Positions 36,244-46,600 of a DNA stretch of 64,000 bases are shown here, one piece after another. The DNA is from Planctomycetota bacterium (GTDB taxonomy: Bacteria > Planctomycetota > UBA1135 > GCA-002686595): contig JAIOPM010000043.1 of the NCBI GenBank assembly GCA_021413885.1, forward strand, positions 1-64,000, read 5' to 3'. The stretch's first letter is position 1. The number at the start of each line of letters is the position of its first letter. Made by a program: the position numbers and the translations under genes. Under the pieces are notes generated by a model. It had not been told where the DNA came from and ran no database searches. It saw nothing but the letters and a program-made list of their open reading frames with translations.

Positions 36244-36343
36244 CCTGGAACCATGGCGGTGCGTCGCTCCATCGTGGCTCCGTCCGTTCGCATTCGGTCG
36301 CGGTCGCGCCCCACGAGTCCTGACCGTCCGCTCCGCACACCGC

Positions 36344-37705
36344 ATGCTGTCGTTCGTCGCACTGATCCTCGGCGCGCAATCCGCCACGCTTCCAATGCTC
36401 GCGATCGAGCATGTTTCCGTCGTGACGATGGAGCGAGACGCGGTGATCGCCGATCAGACCGTCGTCGTCCGCGACGGGAAGATCGAAGTGCTCGGCCCGG
36501 CGAGTGAAGTGAAGCTTCCCGAAGGCGCGCAGCGCATCGACGGACACGATCGCTTCCTCATGCCCGGCCTCGCCGACATGCACGTCCACGTCTGGGACGA
36601 GAACGATCTCTACCTCTTCGTCGCCAACGGCGTCACCACGGTGCGCAACATGTTCGGCGATCCGTTGCAGCTCGGGTGGCGCGCGCGGATCGATGCGGGT
36701 GAGCTCGTCGGCCCGCGCCTCTACACCGCCGGTCCGATCGTCGACGGCAAGTCGCCGGTTTGGCCGGGCAGTATCGAGCTCACCGATCCGACCAAGGCTG
36801 ACGCGGTCGTCGCCGAGCAGAAGGCGGCGGGCTACGACCTCATCAAGCCCTACTCGCGGCTCGATCGCGCGTGCTACGACGCGCTCGCGGTCGCCGCGGC
36901 GAAGCATGGGCTTCGCATGATGGGCCACGTGCCCGACAAGGTGGGGCTCGAGGCGGCGCTCGCGGCGAAGCAGACGACGATCGAGCACCTCACCGGATTC
37001 CAGCAGCTCGCTCGAGACGCCTCGCCGAAGTTGGAGCGGCTCGACTTCGCGGTCGAGCTGGGGCTTTGGCAAACGATGAGCGACGAGCGCATCGCCGCGG
37101 TCGCGCGCGCGACGCACGACGCGGGAACGTGGAACTGCCCGACGCTCGTGACGATGCACAAGTGGTCGGTCGGCGACGAGGCGGCCGAGTTGCTCGCGCG
37201 GAGCGAAATGCGCTACGTCTCGCCGTTCATGAAGAGCGCGTGGGAGCCGACCTCGCCGATGAACTACCTCGTCGGCATGTCGCCGGAGTTGCTCGACGCC
37301 GCGCACGCCGCGTTGCCGTTCCAGCAAAAGGTGGTGAAGGCGCTGCACGACGCGGGCGCCGGGATCCTGCTCGGCACCGACATGGCGAATCCGTTCGTCG
37401 TCGCGGGCTTCTCGACGCACGAAGAGGTCGAGCTCCTCGTAGGCGCCGGCCTCACGCCGTACGAAGCCTTGCGCGCCGGCACCGCGGATGCAGCGCGTTG
37501 CATGAACGCGAGCGACGAGTGGGGCACGATCGCGGTCGGCAAACGCGCGGACCTCGTACTGCTCTCCGCGAATCCGCTCGTCGATGTCCGCAACGCATCG
37601 AAGCGCGTCGGCGTGATCTTGCGCGGACGCTGGATGCCGGAGGAAGAGCTCCACACCGAACTCGAACGTCGCGCGGCGAGCTTCGTCGTTCCGGAATCGA
37701 AGTGA
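36344..37705 (+). CDS. secreted amidohydrolase
   Basis: A 453-residue metal-dependent hydrolase. A short hydrophobic start (MLSFVALILGAQSATLPM) suggests export. The N-terminal beta sandwich reads IEHVSVVTMERDAVIADQTV, then FLMPGLADMHVHVWDENDLY holds the HxH metal ligands near residue 80. Other likely ligands are Lys in DLIKPYSRL, His in MMGHVPDKV and IEHLTGFQQ, and Asp in LLGTDMANPF. The C-terminus closes with RAGTADAARCMNASDEWGTI and GKRADLVLLSANPLVDV, the imidazolonepropionase/prolidase-like amidohydrolase signature. The substrate is unknown. It stands alone between the toxin-antitoxin pair and a convergent SDR gene. Confidence 0.88.
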   Translation: MLSFVALILGAQSATLPMLAIEHVSVVTMERDAVIADQTVVVRDGKIEVLGPASEVKLPEGAQRIDGHDRFLMPGLADMHVHVWDENDLYLFVANGVTTVRNMFGDPLQLGWRARIDAGELVGPRLYTAGPIVDGKSPVWPGSIELTDPTKADAVVAEQKAAGYDLIKPYSRLDRACYDALAVAAAKHGLRMMGHVPDKVGLEAALAAKQTTIEHLTGFQQLARDASPKLERLDFAVELGLWQTMSDERIAAVARATHDAGTWNCPTLVTMHKWSVGDEAAELLARSEMRYVSPFMKSAWEPTSPMNYLVGMSPELLDAAHAALPFQQKVVKALHDAGAGILLGTDMANPFVVAGFSTHEEVELLVGAGLTPYEALRAGTADAARCMNASDEWGTIAVGKRADLVLLSANPLVDVRNASKRVGVILRGRWMPEEELHTELERRAASFVVPESK

Positions 37706-37742
37706 GCGGCGGAACGCGTCCCTGAGCGCGGTGAGTTGCTTC
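37702..37742. repeat. imperfect direct repeat, left copy
   Basis: 41 bases overlapping the amidohydrolase stop that match 39444-39484 at 35 of 41 positions. Read on the minus strand it encodes KQLTALRDAFR, like the C-terminus KQLAAVEDAFR of the metallopeptidase. It looks like the tail of a lost paralogue. Confidence 0.55.
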
Positions 37743-37819
37743 GCGACGTGATGGGGTCGCGCCGCTACGACGAATACGCCGACCGCGCGGACTCGGACTT
37801 CGCGGCGCGCCGCGCGGCC

Positions 37820-39340
37820 TCATCCGCGCAACCGTCGCACGGGAGACGTCGATGGCTCGCTCGCGCCTCCTCGTTCCTCGGCCTGACGTCGCACGCCCGC
37901 CAGCATCCCGCGGAACACGATCGAGTGGAACGGCAACACCGCGTACCAGTACGCGAGTCCTCCGAGCCCGCGCGGCACGAAGCGCGCCGTCTGCGTCAAA
38001 CGCGTCGTTCCCGGCGCGTCGTGTCGCTCTTCGAGCTCGAACGTCATCTGCGCTTCCCCGGGCAACCTCATCTCGGCGCGCAGCGCCAGACGTCGGGGCT
38101 CGTCGACCTCCGTGACGCGCCAGAAATCGAGCGCGTCTCCGAACGCGACGTGCTCGGGATCCCTGCGGCCGCGGCGCAGGCCCGGACCGCCGACCCATCG
38201 ATCCATCGAGCCGCGCAAACGCCACAAGAAGTCCGCGGCGTGCCAGCCCTGCTTGCCTCCGAGGCGACAGACCGCGGCGAACACATGCTCCGCCGACGCG
38301 TTCACGTCGACTTGCCACCGATCGACGAAGACCGAGCCGCCGGCCCAGTCCGGATCGCCGGGGATCGGGCCCGAATCCGTCCACGCCGTCTCGACGTCGC
38401 CGGAGCGCAGGTTGGCGAGGCTCTGCTCGATCGCTGCGCGCACGGTCGCGAGCGATCGCGGCATCCATTGCGATGCGCGGTCGTCGCGGCAGACGACTTC
38501 GTTGCGCAGACCCTCGGCGAGCGGTCGCGCGACGCGGCTCGAGATCGGCGTCACGAGGTGGATCCAGAGCGAGCTGAGCCGCGGCGTCAGGATCGGCACG
38601 GAGAGGATCCTGCGCTTGCCGAGACCACGCGCCTCGGCCATGGTCTGCATCAGCTCGCGATAGCTCAGCACCTCCGGTCCGCCGATGTCCAACGTCTGGC
38701 CGATCGTCCGCGGCTCGGCGAGACACGCGACGAGGTAGTGCAGCACGTCCGCGACCGCGATCGGCTGACAGCGCGTTTCGACCCAACGCGGCGTGACCAT
38801 CACCGGCAGGCGCTCGACGAGGTAGCGCAGGATCTCGAACGACGCCGAGCCCGCACCGATGATCATTGCAGCGCGCAGTACGGTGACCGGCACACCGGTC
38901 GACGCGAGCACCGACTCCACGTCGCGGCGCGACGCCAGGTGCGCGCTCAGGTTTTCGCCGGTCTCGCCGAGACCGCCGAGGTACACGATGCGGCCGACGC
39001 GCTCCTCCGCCGCCGCGTGCGCGAAAACTTCGGCGAGCTCGCGATCGCGACGCGCGTACTCCGCACCGGCGACGATCATCGAGTGCACGAGGTAGAACGC
39101 CGCGCTACAACCGCGCAACGCGGCCCGGACGTCCGCGGGCCGATCGAGGTCTCCGACCACGATCTCGACGCCCGGCCGTTTCGCCCAGGGCCGCGACGCG
39201 AGCTTGCGCGGCTCGCGGACGAAGCAGCGCACTTCGTAGCCCGCGTCGAGGAGCCGGGGCACCAAACGCCCGCCGATGTAGCCCGACGCGCCGGTGACGA
39301 GGATCGGTGTTGCGCGCGGATCGGGAACGAGAGCGGACAT
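37820..39340 (-). CDS. SDR-family NAD(P)-binding protein with DUF2867
   Basis: A 506-residue cytoplasmic protein of the YbjT-like group. The N-terminal Rossmann domain has ILVTGASGYIGGRLVPRLLD, GVEIVVGDLDRPADVRAALR, AFYLVHSMIVAGAEYARRDR and VTVLRAAMIIGAGSASFEIL. An NmrA-like linker follows. The C-terminal DUF2867 domain (about 335-490) shows VFVDRWQVDVNASAEHVFAA, FWRVTEVDEPRRLALRAEMR and a closing LPFHSIVFRGMLAGVRRQAE. It probably acts as an atypical oxidoreductase or NAD(P)-dependent epimerase; the substrate is not known. It is flanked by the two copies of a 41-base imperfect repeat, and it converges on the amidohydrolase gene. Confidence 0.87.
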   Translation of the reverse strand: MSALVPDPRATPILVTGASGYIGGRLVPRLLDAGYEVRCFVREPRKLASRPWAKRPGVEIVVGDLDRPADVRAALRGCSAAFYLVHSMIVAGAEYARRDRELAEVFAHAAAEERVGRIVYLGGLGETGENLSAHLASRRDVESVLASTGVPVTVLRAAMIIGAGSASFEILRYLVERLPVMVTPRWVETRCQPIAVADVLHYLVACLAEPRTIGQTLDIGGPEVLSYRELMQTMAEARGLGKRRILSVPILTPRLSSLWIHLVTPISSRVARPLAEGLRNEVVCRDDRASQWMPRSLATVRAAIEQSLANLRSGDVETAWTDSGPIPGDPDWAGGSVFVDRWQVDVNASAEHVFAAVCRLGGKQGWHAADFLWRLRGSMDRWVGGPGLRRGRRDPEHVAFGDALDFWRVTEVDEPRRLALRAEMRLPGEAQMTFELEERHDAPGTTRLTQTARFVPRGLGGLAYWYAVLPFHSIVFRGMLAGVRRQAEERGGASEPSTSPVRRLRG

Positions 39341-39438
39341 CGGCTGCGCCCTACGCTAGCCCACGGACGGCGTGGGACCGCGCTGCGCCTCCGAAAGACG
39401 GAGTGCGCTGCGCGCCGCAGCCTTGCGTACTTCCGCGA

Positions 39439-41469
39439 TCAAGGTGAGCAGCGGAACGCGTCTTCGACCGCGGCGAGTTGCTTCCACACCGCGTGGTCCG
39501 TCGGCTGCGGTGAGACGAGGAAGAGGCCGACGGTGCGATCGCGAGCTGCGCAGCGGAAGAAGTCGGCGCGCACATTCAGCTCGACGCGAGCGTGCGTCGC
39601 GAACGGATCGTGCGTCGAGAGCGTGCCGGCCCAGCGCGCGACCTTCGCGTCGTCGGCCTTCGCGGGCGCGAGCTTCGCGACGACGGCCGCTCGCGTCGGA
39701 TCGAAGCCCGGAGCTTCGACGGCGAGACTCAAGCCTTCGTAGTAGGTCGCGAGCTCGGCGTTCAGCGTCTGCGCATCGAACGCGACCTCGCCTTCGATCC
39801 ACCACACGAACGCGTAGGTCCAGAAGTCGTCGCTCCCGTCCTTGAACATCCCCGGCGCGAAACGCAACTCCTCGATTCCGCGATGCGGCAAGCTCGGCGC
39901 GAAGTCGAGCGGGAACGGAATCGTCTCGGTGCGCCAACCGGTCGGCACCGGCCACGCGAACGAAAGCCCGTCGCTCGCCGGCTCGCTCGGCGTCGGCTCG
40001 TGCAAGTACTCGGCGAGCGTCAGCCCGTTCCCCGGCGCGAGCAGCGTTTCGTCGAGGAGTTTTCCGCTCTCCGGTGAAACGATCGATCGCGCGCCGAGTC
40101 GTCGCACGAACGCGTCGCGCACTTCCATCTGATAGACGTAGGCGCGCAAGTAAAACGGCGTCTGCAGATAGGACGGCGCGAAAAGGATCCACGTCGGACC
40201 GAACGTCGGTTTCGTTCCGAAGATCTCTTCGAAGACGATCGGCCAACGCGCTTCGATGTCGCGGGCAGCGTAGAGCTCCTGCTCGAGCCGCGCCTGCAGA
40301 GCGTTGAAACGAACCGCCATCGCGTCGTAGCCGCGCATGCTCGCCAAGAACTCGTCGCGCTGCGCGACAGGCACGTTCGGCAACACGTCCGCGAGCCACG
40401 CCGGATCCCGCGCGATCATTGCGAAGATCTCGCCGATGCCTTCGTTCAGCGCTCGATCTTGCGGGAGCCGCCGATCGGGCAGATGCGCCGCGCGCACGCG
40501 CTTCATGTGAATGGCGTGACCGAGCTCGTGGAAGTAACCGCGCGGGTACGCCGCGAAGTTGCCTTGGAAGCGCACGTCGTCGGGGATCGAAATGCCGAAC
40601 GCCGAACCGCCGACGCCGTTCGGAATCTGGCGGATCTCGATCTTCATCGCGTCGACATCGAAGCCCATGCGCGCGGCGGCGTCCGCGGCGAGCGGCCCGA
40701 CGTTGTCGGCGGTGAAGAACGAACCCGCTTCCTTCGACCACGCGACCGTCGCGCCGATGCAGTCGGCGAGATCGGGCGCTCGGCCGAGGCGGCGTTCGAG
40801 TGCGGCTTGGAGTTCGATCCAGTCCGCGCGCGTGCGTTCGATTTGAGCGCGGCACGTCGCTTCGAGCTCTTCGAGCGCATGCGGCCCGGCGACGAACGTC
40901 GCGACGTCGGGCGAACCGAGCTCGCGGGCGAGCCCGTCGAGCAAGCGCACGCGCTCGACGAACAGCGGTAGGACGTCGCGACTGCGCGCTTCGATCTCGG
41001 CGAGCGCTCGATGCTGGGCCGCCGAATCGGGATCGAAGATCAACGCGCCGACGAGCGCCGACGCCGTCTCTCCCTGACCATTCGCATTCATCGCGCGAAC
41101 GATGCGTTCGTTGATCGCGAGGATCGCGGGATCGACTTCGATGCGCTCGCGATCGATGAAGCGGAGCCAAGCGTTCGCGCGGACGGCGAGCTCCGTATCG
41201 GGCCGCGCCGCGAGCTTCGCAAGCCGCGCACGCATCTCGCGATCGGCGAAGAAGTCGGTCTGCGCTTGCGTCGCCGCGGCGGTGTCGAGCGCTTGCTCCC
41301 CAATCGCCCGTTGCCAACTCGCGAGCGTCAACGGCTTCTCGAACGCTTCGAACTTCTGATCGAGCGAGTCGACCCACGCGATCGCGGACACGACGTGCTC
41401 GTTCGGCGCTTCGGCGACCGCGCACGAGAACAACGGCAAGCAGAGCACGAGCGTGTGGAACTTGGTCAT
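39439..41469 (-). CDS. M2/M3-like zinc metallopeptidase lipoprotein
   Basis: A 676-residue exported protein starting MTKFHTLVLCLPLFSCAVAE, a lipoprotein-like signal with Cys16. The helical body resembles oligopeptidases of the M2/M3 (MA) clan, with the zinc motif His314-Glu315-Leu-Gly-His318 in GYFHELGHAIHMKRV. The likely third ligand is in ALNEGIGEIFAM. From about residue 500 an additional beta-rich domain (PTGWRTETIPFPLDFAPSLP, WTYAFVWWIEGEVAFDAQTL) follows that I do not recognise in the peptidase family. Its last residues, KQLAAVEDAFRCSP, lie in the right copy of a 41-base repeat. It is transcribed divergently from the 41761 gene. Confidence 0.78.
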   Translation of the reverse strand: MTKFHTLVLCLPLFSCAVAEAPNEHVVSAIAWVDSLDQKFEAFEKPLTLASWQRAIGEQALDTAAATQAQTDFFADREMRARLAKLAARPDTELAVRANAWLRFIDRERIEVDPAILAINERIVRAMNANGQGETASALVGALIFDPDSAAQHRALAEIEARSRDVLPLFVERVRLLDGLARELGSPDVATFVAGPHALEELEATCRAQIERTRADWIELQAALERRLGRAPDLADCIGATVAWSKEAGSFFTADNVGPLAADAAARMGFDVDAMKIEIRQIPNGVGGSAFGISIPDDVRFQGNFAAYPRGYFHELGHAIHMKRVRAAHLPDRRLPQDRALNEGIGEIFAMIARDPAWLADVLPNVPVAQRDEFLASMRGYDAMAVRFNALQARLEQELYAARDIEARWPIVFEEIFGTKPTFGPTWILFAPSYLQTPFYLRAYVYQMEVRDAFVRRLGARSIVSPESGKLLDETLLAPGNGLTLAEYLHEPTPSEPASDGLSFAWPVPTGWRTETIPFPLDFAPSLPHRGIEELRFAPGMFKDGSDDFWTYAFVWWIEGEVAFDAQTLNAELATYYEGLSLAVEAPGFDPTRAAVVAKLAPAKADDAKVARWAGTLSTHDPFATHARVELNVRADFFRCAARDRTVGLFLVSPQPTDHAVWKQLAAVEDAFRCSP
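39444..39484. repeat. imperfect direct repeat, right copy
   Basis: 41 bases inside the 3-prime end of the metallopeptidase gene, matching 37702-37742 at 35 of 41 positions. Here the minus-strand frame is the functional C-terminus of the peptidase. Confidence 0.55.
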
Positions 41470-41760
41470 GGCGTGAAGCGCGCTCGGACTACGCCAAGCG
41501 CTTTGAGAGACGAACGCGAGAGGCGCGCGGATCATCCCCGACGCCAAAGTGTGAAACCAGCCGACGGAGGACAGGTCTGCTCGTTGGTGGGCGACCGCTC
41601 GCCGCCCCGCGCGGAGTGAGGCGTCCCTCGCGGGCGCGGATCGATCGCCGACCGTTGACAGATTCATTCCGCGCCGGGAGCATTCCGAAGTTGGCGCGCG
41701 GTCGAGGCTCTGAGGGGGGCGGCTCGGTCGGCGGAATGCGTGGCGATCCGCGGAGGAGGC

Positions 41761-42501
41761 ATGCACGTGACGGGCGACGATTCGAGCGCCGACGGCGGAG
41801 AACGCCGCGGGCCGCCTCGTGATCTGCCGCCGCCGTCGCAATTGGGCGAGGTCGAGCCGCGCGACGCTCGGCGCGCAGCACGCCGTCGCCAGGAAGCGCC
41901 CGGCCCGCGACAGCGTCACGAGCTCCCCGCGATTCTCCGGCCGCGTCGTAGCGAGTCGACGCGTGATTTGCTCGCTCGTCTGATCGCGGACGATCCGCTC
42001 GGCATTGCCGGACTCTGTGCCGAACGTCTCGCCGCGCGCGCCGTGTTGGTTTCGGCGACGGAGCTCGTCGGTCACGCGATGGCGCGCGTCGCTTTCCACG
42101 CGATGACGTACGACGGCGAGGAGGCGTTCGAGGTCTTCGTCACCGAGTGCATCGATCGCGCCGTCGACGACTTGTTGTCGGAGCAGCGTGAGGAGGAACG
42201 TTCGGGTGTGCCGCTCGCCGCGCCGAGCCCGCCGCATTGCGAGCTGCTCACGCGCAAGTTCGGGATCGAGCCTCAGCTCGCGCGTCGCGCCGCGATCGTG
42301 TTCAACGATCTGCCCGACTCGACTCGGCGCGTGTGGTGGATGGTCGCGGTCGAAGGCGCGCCGATCGAACGCTGTGTCGACGCGGGACTCGGTGCTCGCG
42401 AGCGCGTGGCCGCCGAGCTGCGTCGAGCGATGACCGCGTTGTCGCGGTTCCAGGATTCGGGCCGAGCCGACGGACACGAAGGAGGTGGTCATGGGGCCTG
42501 A
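41761..42501 (+). CDS. sigma-factor-like helical protein
   Basis: A 246-residue protein from ATG 41761, preceded by GGAGGAGG. The first 75 residues are Arg/Pro-rich and probably disordered. From about residue 75 the chain is helical: RSESTRDLLARLIADDPLGI, ELVGHAMARVAFHAMTYDGE, ERSGVPLAAPSPPHCELLTR and AIVFNDLPDSTRRVWWMVAV. The late segment PDSTRRVWWMVAVEG...RVAAELRRAMTALSRF resembles the region-4 helix-turn-helix of ECF-type sigma factors, but the fit is loose. Its stop lies beyond the start of the TPR gene, so the two are coupled. The set continues with a small peptide and a large secreted protein. Confidence 0.6.
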   Translation: MHVTGDDSSADGGERRGPPRDLPPPSQLGEVEPRDARRAARRRQEAPGPRQRHELPAILRPRRSESTRDLLARLIADDPLGIAGLCAERLAARAVLVSATELVGHAMARVAFHAMTYDGEEAFEVFVTECIDRAVDDLLSEQREEERSGVPLAAPSPPHCELLTRKFGIEPQLARRAAIVFNDLPDSTRRVWWMVAVEGAPIERCVDAGLGARERVAAELRRAMTALSRFQDSGRADGHEGGGHGA

Positions 42502-43435
42502 GCCGCATGCGTTGTCGCCGGAGCTCGAGGGCTTGCTGCAAGAGCTCGCTCGCGAACCGAACTCGTCGCTGCTGCGCGTCGATCGCACGAAGAGTCTCGG
42601 CGCACTCGTTCCGCGCGAGCGCACGTCGCTCTTGGCGATGACGGGACTCTCGGCGCTCGAACGACATCTCGTCTCGGTGCACCGTCTCGAGCTCGCCTTC
42701 CTGCTGCGGACCGCGGCGGTGAGTCGACTCTACGAAGACCCGCAGACGGCGCGGTGGTTTACGCGTACTGTCACGATGACCAAGGAGCTGCAGTGGCTGT
42801 CCACGCCTCGATGGCGGACTCGCGCCGTCCATGTGCTGGCCGACACATCGAGCGATTCCGCGATCTCCGAAGCGCGCGGCATCCTCGAAGAGTGCGTGTC
42901 GGGCGACAGTTCGCGCACGCCGGGGGTTCTGGAACTCGCGGCGGCTTCGATGCGGCTCGAGCCGTGTGATCAGGCGCGCATCTTCGCGGGCAATGCACTG
43001 TTGGCGTCGGGGCAGTTCCAGTCCGCCGTTCGCGTGTACCGTTCCGTCCTGAGCGGTCAGCCGTCGGACTTGTTGCGGTCGATGGCGTTCGACAACAGCG
43101 CTGTCGCCTCTTCCGGCCTAGGGTTGCCGACACAGGCGATCGAGGCATGCATCAACGCCTGCTTGCTCAAGAACGCGGACCGTCCGACGGCCTATCTCAA
43201 CTGGCTTTGGATCACGTTGTTGCATGGGGACGCGGATGAAATCCTGAAGGCGAATGCGGCACTCGAACATGCCGTTCCCGTTCACCACGAGTCCGTCACG
43301 AGCTACGTCGAGAACATGAAGACGTTCCGCGGGCAAGCGGAGTGGAGTTCCAATGCCAAACGATCACAACTCGTTCGAACACTGCTCGATCGTCTCGGCC
43401 CGGTCGCTAGGAGGCTTGCGAATGAACAGCTCTAG
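42491..43435 (+). CDS. TPR-like helical protein, unknown function
   Basis: A 314-residue soluble protein. The ATG at 42491 follows AAGGAGGTGG, the best ribosome site in the region, and overlaps the upstream gene by 11 bases. The first half (SPELEGLLQELAREPNSSLL, LSALERHLVSVHRLELAFLL) is helical. The second half has TPR-like units: QARIFAGNALLASGQFQSAV, YRSVLSGQPSDLLRSMAFDN and TQAIEACINACLLKNADRPT. No signal peptide or membrane helix is seen. It may regulate or interact with the upstream sigma-like protein, which is inference from the coupled arrangement. Confidence 0.65.
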   Translation: MGPEPHALSPELEGLLQELAREPNSSLLRVDRTKSLGALVPRERTSLLAMTGLSALERHLVSVHRLELAFLLRTAAVSRLYEDPQTARWFTRTVTMTKELQWLSTPRWRTRAVHVLADTSSDSAISEARGILEECVSGDSSRTPGVLELAAASMRLEPCDQARIFAGNALLASGQFQSAVRVYRSVLSGQPSDLLRSMAFDNSAVASSGLGLPTQAIEACINACLLKNADRPTAYLNWLWITLLHGDADEILKANAALEHAVPVHHESVTSYVENMKTFRGQAEWSSNAKRSQLVRTLLDRLGPVARRLANEQL

Positions 43436-43634
43436 AAGTCACGTTTCCGTCCGTGGATTGCTCCTGGCGACCTGCTTGGCTCTGACGTCTGCGATCGCTC
43501 TCGCGCGCTGGTCACATGCGTCGCGAGCGGCCGGCAGCATGGTCACGCCCGACGACGCGACGATCGTCACCATCAGCGGGCACGGACAGGCTGGTACTCC
43601 ACCGGCCAGGGTTTCGAAGAAGCACAGTCCGTAG
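43422..43634 (+). CDS. small membrane or secreted peptide
   Basis: A 70-residue protein from ATG 43422, which has TAGGAGG seven bases upstream and overlaps the previous gene by 14 bases. It has a basic start and one hydrophobic helix (VRGLLLATCLALTSAIALAR), followed by a polar tail of about 40 residues ending VSKKHSP. The strong ribosome site and overlap support expression despite the small size. It precedes the large carboxypeptidase-regulatory-like gene by 35 bases. I do not recognise a family. Confidence 0.6.
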   Translation: MNSSRSHVSVRGLLLATCLALTSAIALARWSHASRAAGSMVTPDDATIVTISGHGQAGTPPARVSKKHSP

Positions 43635-43669
43635 GCGTTCGCGACGATTCACCGCTCCTCGACCTCACC

Positions 43670-46600
43670 ATGATGACTCGCAAACGAGCGATCCTGTCGA
43701 CTATCGCGGGCCTCACGGCCGTGGTCGTCGTGTGGTTTGCGTGGGGGCCGCGTCGACCGGACTCGCGCGACAAGCCACCCCTGTCGAGTGGCGCCGAATT
43801 GAGCGCGGGGCGCGGAGACGTTGCCGCGACGCGACCGGGCGAGGTCGAGACGTCCAACACCGTTGCGGACACAGAGCCGCTCGTGGCGCTCGACGTCGAA
43901 TCGAAACGCATTGACGCGCAAGACGCACCGACGGGGACCTCGGGCAAGGTGGTCGATGACCTGGGTGCTCCGATCGAGGGCGCCAAGGTTCGATGGACGA
44001 GGCTCGTCGACATTCCGTTAGGGGAACCGCGGACGTGGGGGCTGATCGACTGGGCCGCGATCGACGCAGCCTCCATCGATACGGAAACCGATGACCGAGG
44101 GCTCTTTCGATTCGAGGCTCCGCCCGCCGCTGAGGTCGACGCGGGCTCGGCGCTGTACGTCGAGAAGCTCGGGTTCGAAGTGCTGATCGTCACGAGCGCG
44201 CGGTCGTCGGAAGTCAGTGGGGTCAATCGGGTACACCGCCTCGTGCGCGCGACGGGAATGCACGTGCAGGTCATCGATCAGACCGGCGCGCCGGCGACTG
44301 CGGCGGTGATCGAGCACGTGGGCCTCTACCCGATCTCCGAAGGAGCTACCGAACCGGCAGTCGAGCGCGCGTACCGGTGCTTTCGACAGACGGCTGTGTG
44401 CGACATGGATGGGCGTTGGAGCGCGGCACCACTTCCCGGCCGTCAAGCCGTGCTCGCCAGTAGTGGCGGCTTGGTCGCAGAACCCTGGTACGGCTCGGCA
44501 TCCGAATCGACGTCGATCACGCTTCGCCTCGCGTCGACCTTTCGCGCGCGTGGATCCGTTCACTTGCCCCGTGGCATTCAGCCCGACGATCGCGCAATGG
44601 TTCGACCGTTCTATGCCAAGGGTGATGCGTACTGGGCCCTTGAGCAGGCGCCGGTTCATGCTGACGGGTCGTGGGGTCCCGTTGTGCTGCCGCGTCTGAC
44701 CGACGGTCCGTACCTGTTCCAGCTCGATTGTGAAGCGTGGGCTGCATGCGATCGCTACCGCGAACCGCCCGAGTCCGGCGAGGTCGTGATCGACTTCGAA
44801 ACCGATCGAGCCGTCACCGTCGACGTCGTGGCGGTCGATCTGCAGGACCACCCGGTCGCGGATGCCGACGTCACCGTCTACTGGAACGACGAGGGTTGGT
44901 CCGCGGGGCGCGCGACGACCGACGCCGAAGGACGCGCCACGGTGAAGCGTTGCTTCCCCGGCACGGTGCGAGTCAGCGCGCAGAAGACCGGCTTCGCGAG
45001 TCAGACCGCGGGACCGCTCGACATTCCGACCGCCGACGGTTCACCCGTGCGCGTCACCTGTGAACCCGGCGGCGCGCTCGTTGGACACTGCACCTTCCGC
45101 GGCGAGCCATTGGCGAACTTCCACGTCGTCGCTTGGCGCGGCGACGACCCGTTCTCGAATGCCGTCCACGGCGAGTACCTGGATCGCGCGGACGGATCGT
45201 TCTCGCTCGATCCCGTTCCGTTCGGCGTCGTCCATGCGTACGCCTGGAGCGACGATCACCCGCAGAGCGAAGTGCAGACTTTCGCGTTCGCCGCCGGCGC
45301 GCCGCACGAGGTCGACTTCGAGCTGCCTGGAACGCGCAAGGCGCGCGGTCGCTTGATCGACGGCGCGACGCGCGAGCCTGCCGTCGGAATCACCGTGCAG
45401 CTCGAGCTCTTCTACCTGGACGCGAAGTTCGACGTATGGGGCTCGGCGGTGACGAGCGATGCCGAGGGCAACTTCGAGGGACTCGAAGTGAGCACGAGCC
45501 CTTCGCTGGTTCGCGTGCAAGCGCCCGACTACGGGATGCTGCACGTGCGCGTTCCGGCGGGCAGCGACGCAGTCGTCGAGCTCGGCGACATCGTCGTGAA
45601 TCGCACCCAGACGCTGACGCTTCGACTGACGACGAACGGCGCCACCGACTTCACGCGCTACGAACTCGATCTGCGCGGCGAGCAGTACTTCCCGTTGGCG
45701 ACGTTCAGCGCCGAGGGTGTCGTGCACCTCGACGGCGTCGCTCCGGGACAGTGGTTCGCCAACGTGTTCGATGGTGACGACACCGTGTCCAGTGCTTCGC
45801 TCGAATTGCGCGCGGGCGAAGCCTGGGAGTTCTCGATCCCGATCGGTCGCGGCAACCCGTTGCGGGTGGAGCTCGTGCCGTCGCCGGAATCGAAGGACGT
45901 GAAGCTCGACGCGTACACGGTCATCGTCGCGTCTTCCGACGGGAAGCGCGTCACGCGTGTCTCGCGCATGGCCGACGCCGCCGGTCGCGCCGATTTCTTC
46001 GATGCACTCGGGACCCAAGCGGTGATCGAAGTCTGGGATGAACGCGGGGCCTCGGTCGCCGCGGTTCGTCAACAGCTCGACTCCGACGGATCCGTCGTGC
46101 GGATCCCGATCGGCGACGACGCCACGCGGCTACGCGTGCTCGACTCGAAACACCAGCCGGTACCAGGCGTGATCGTGCACGCGCGCGATCCGATCAAGGA
46201 TGGTCTGGTGTCGACGCGCTACACTACGGACCGAGCGGGTGAGTGCGTGCTGCGCGGACTCACCTGGCCGAGGGTCGTGCTCAACCTGCAGCACGCCGTG
46301 CTCGGCACCAAGTCGGGGGTAGCGTTCGATCCCGTGCTCGAACGCGGGCGCACGCTCGAGGTCGTGTTCGATGCGGTCGCGCGAGTGCGCTGTCGTCTGG
46401 TCGATCGAGGCGTCGAGCTCGCCGGCGTGAGTTGCGTGGTGAGCGACGAACTGTCGGGTGTCGCGCTTCCGGGGCACTCGTCCGATCCGAAGGGGCGCGT
46501 CGAATGGGGCCCGGTGGCTGCGGGCGCCTACGTGCTCGCCGTCGCTGACGCGCAGTGCTGGCCGACCGAGAAGCGCGTCGATGTCCGTACCGCGGACGTT

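Noticed and set aside
34458..36343. Integrase or insertion sequence carrying the nuclease cassette
   Set aside because: No transposase or integrase frame and no terminal repeats were found around the cassette.
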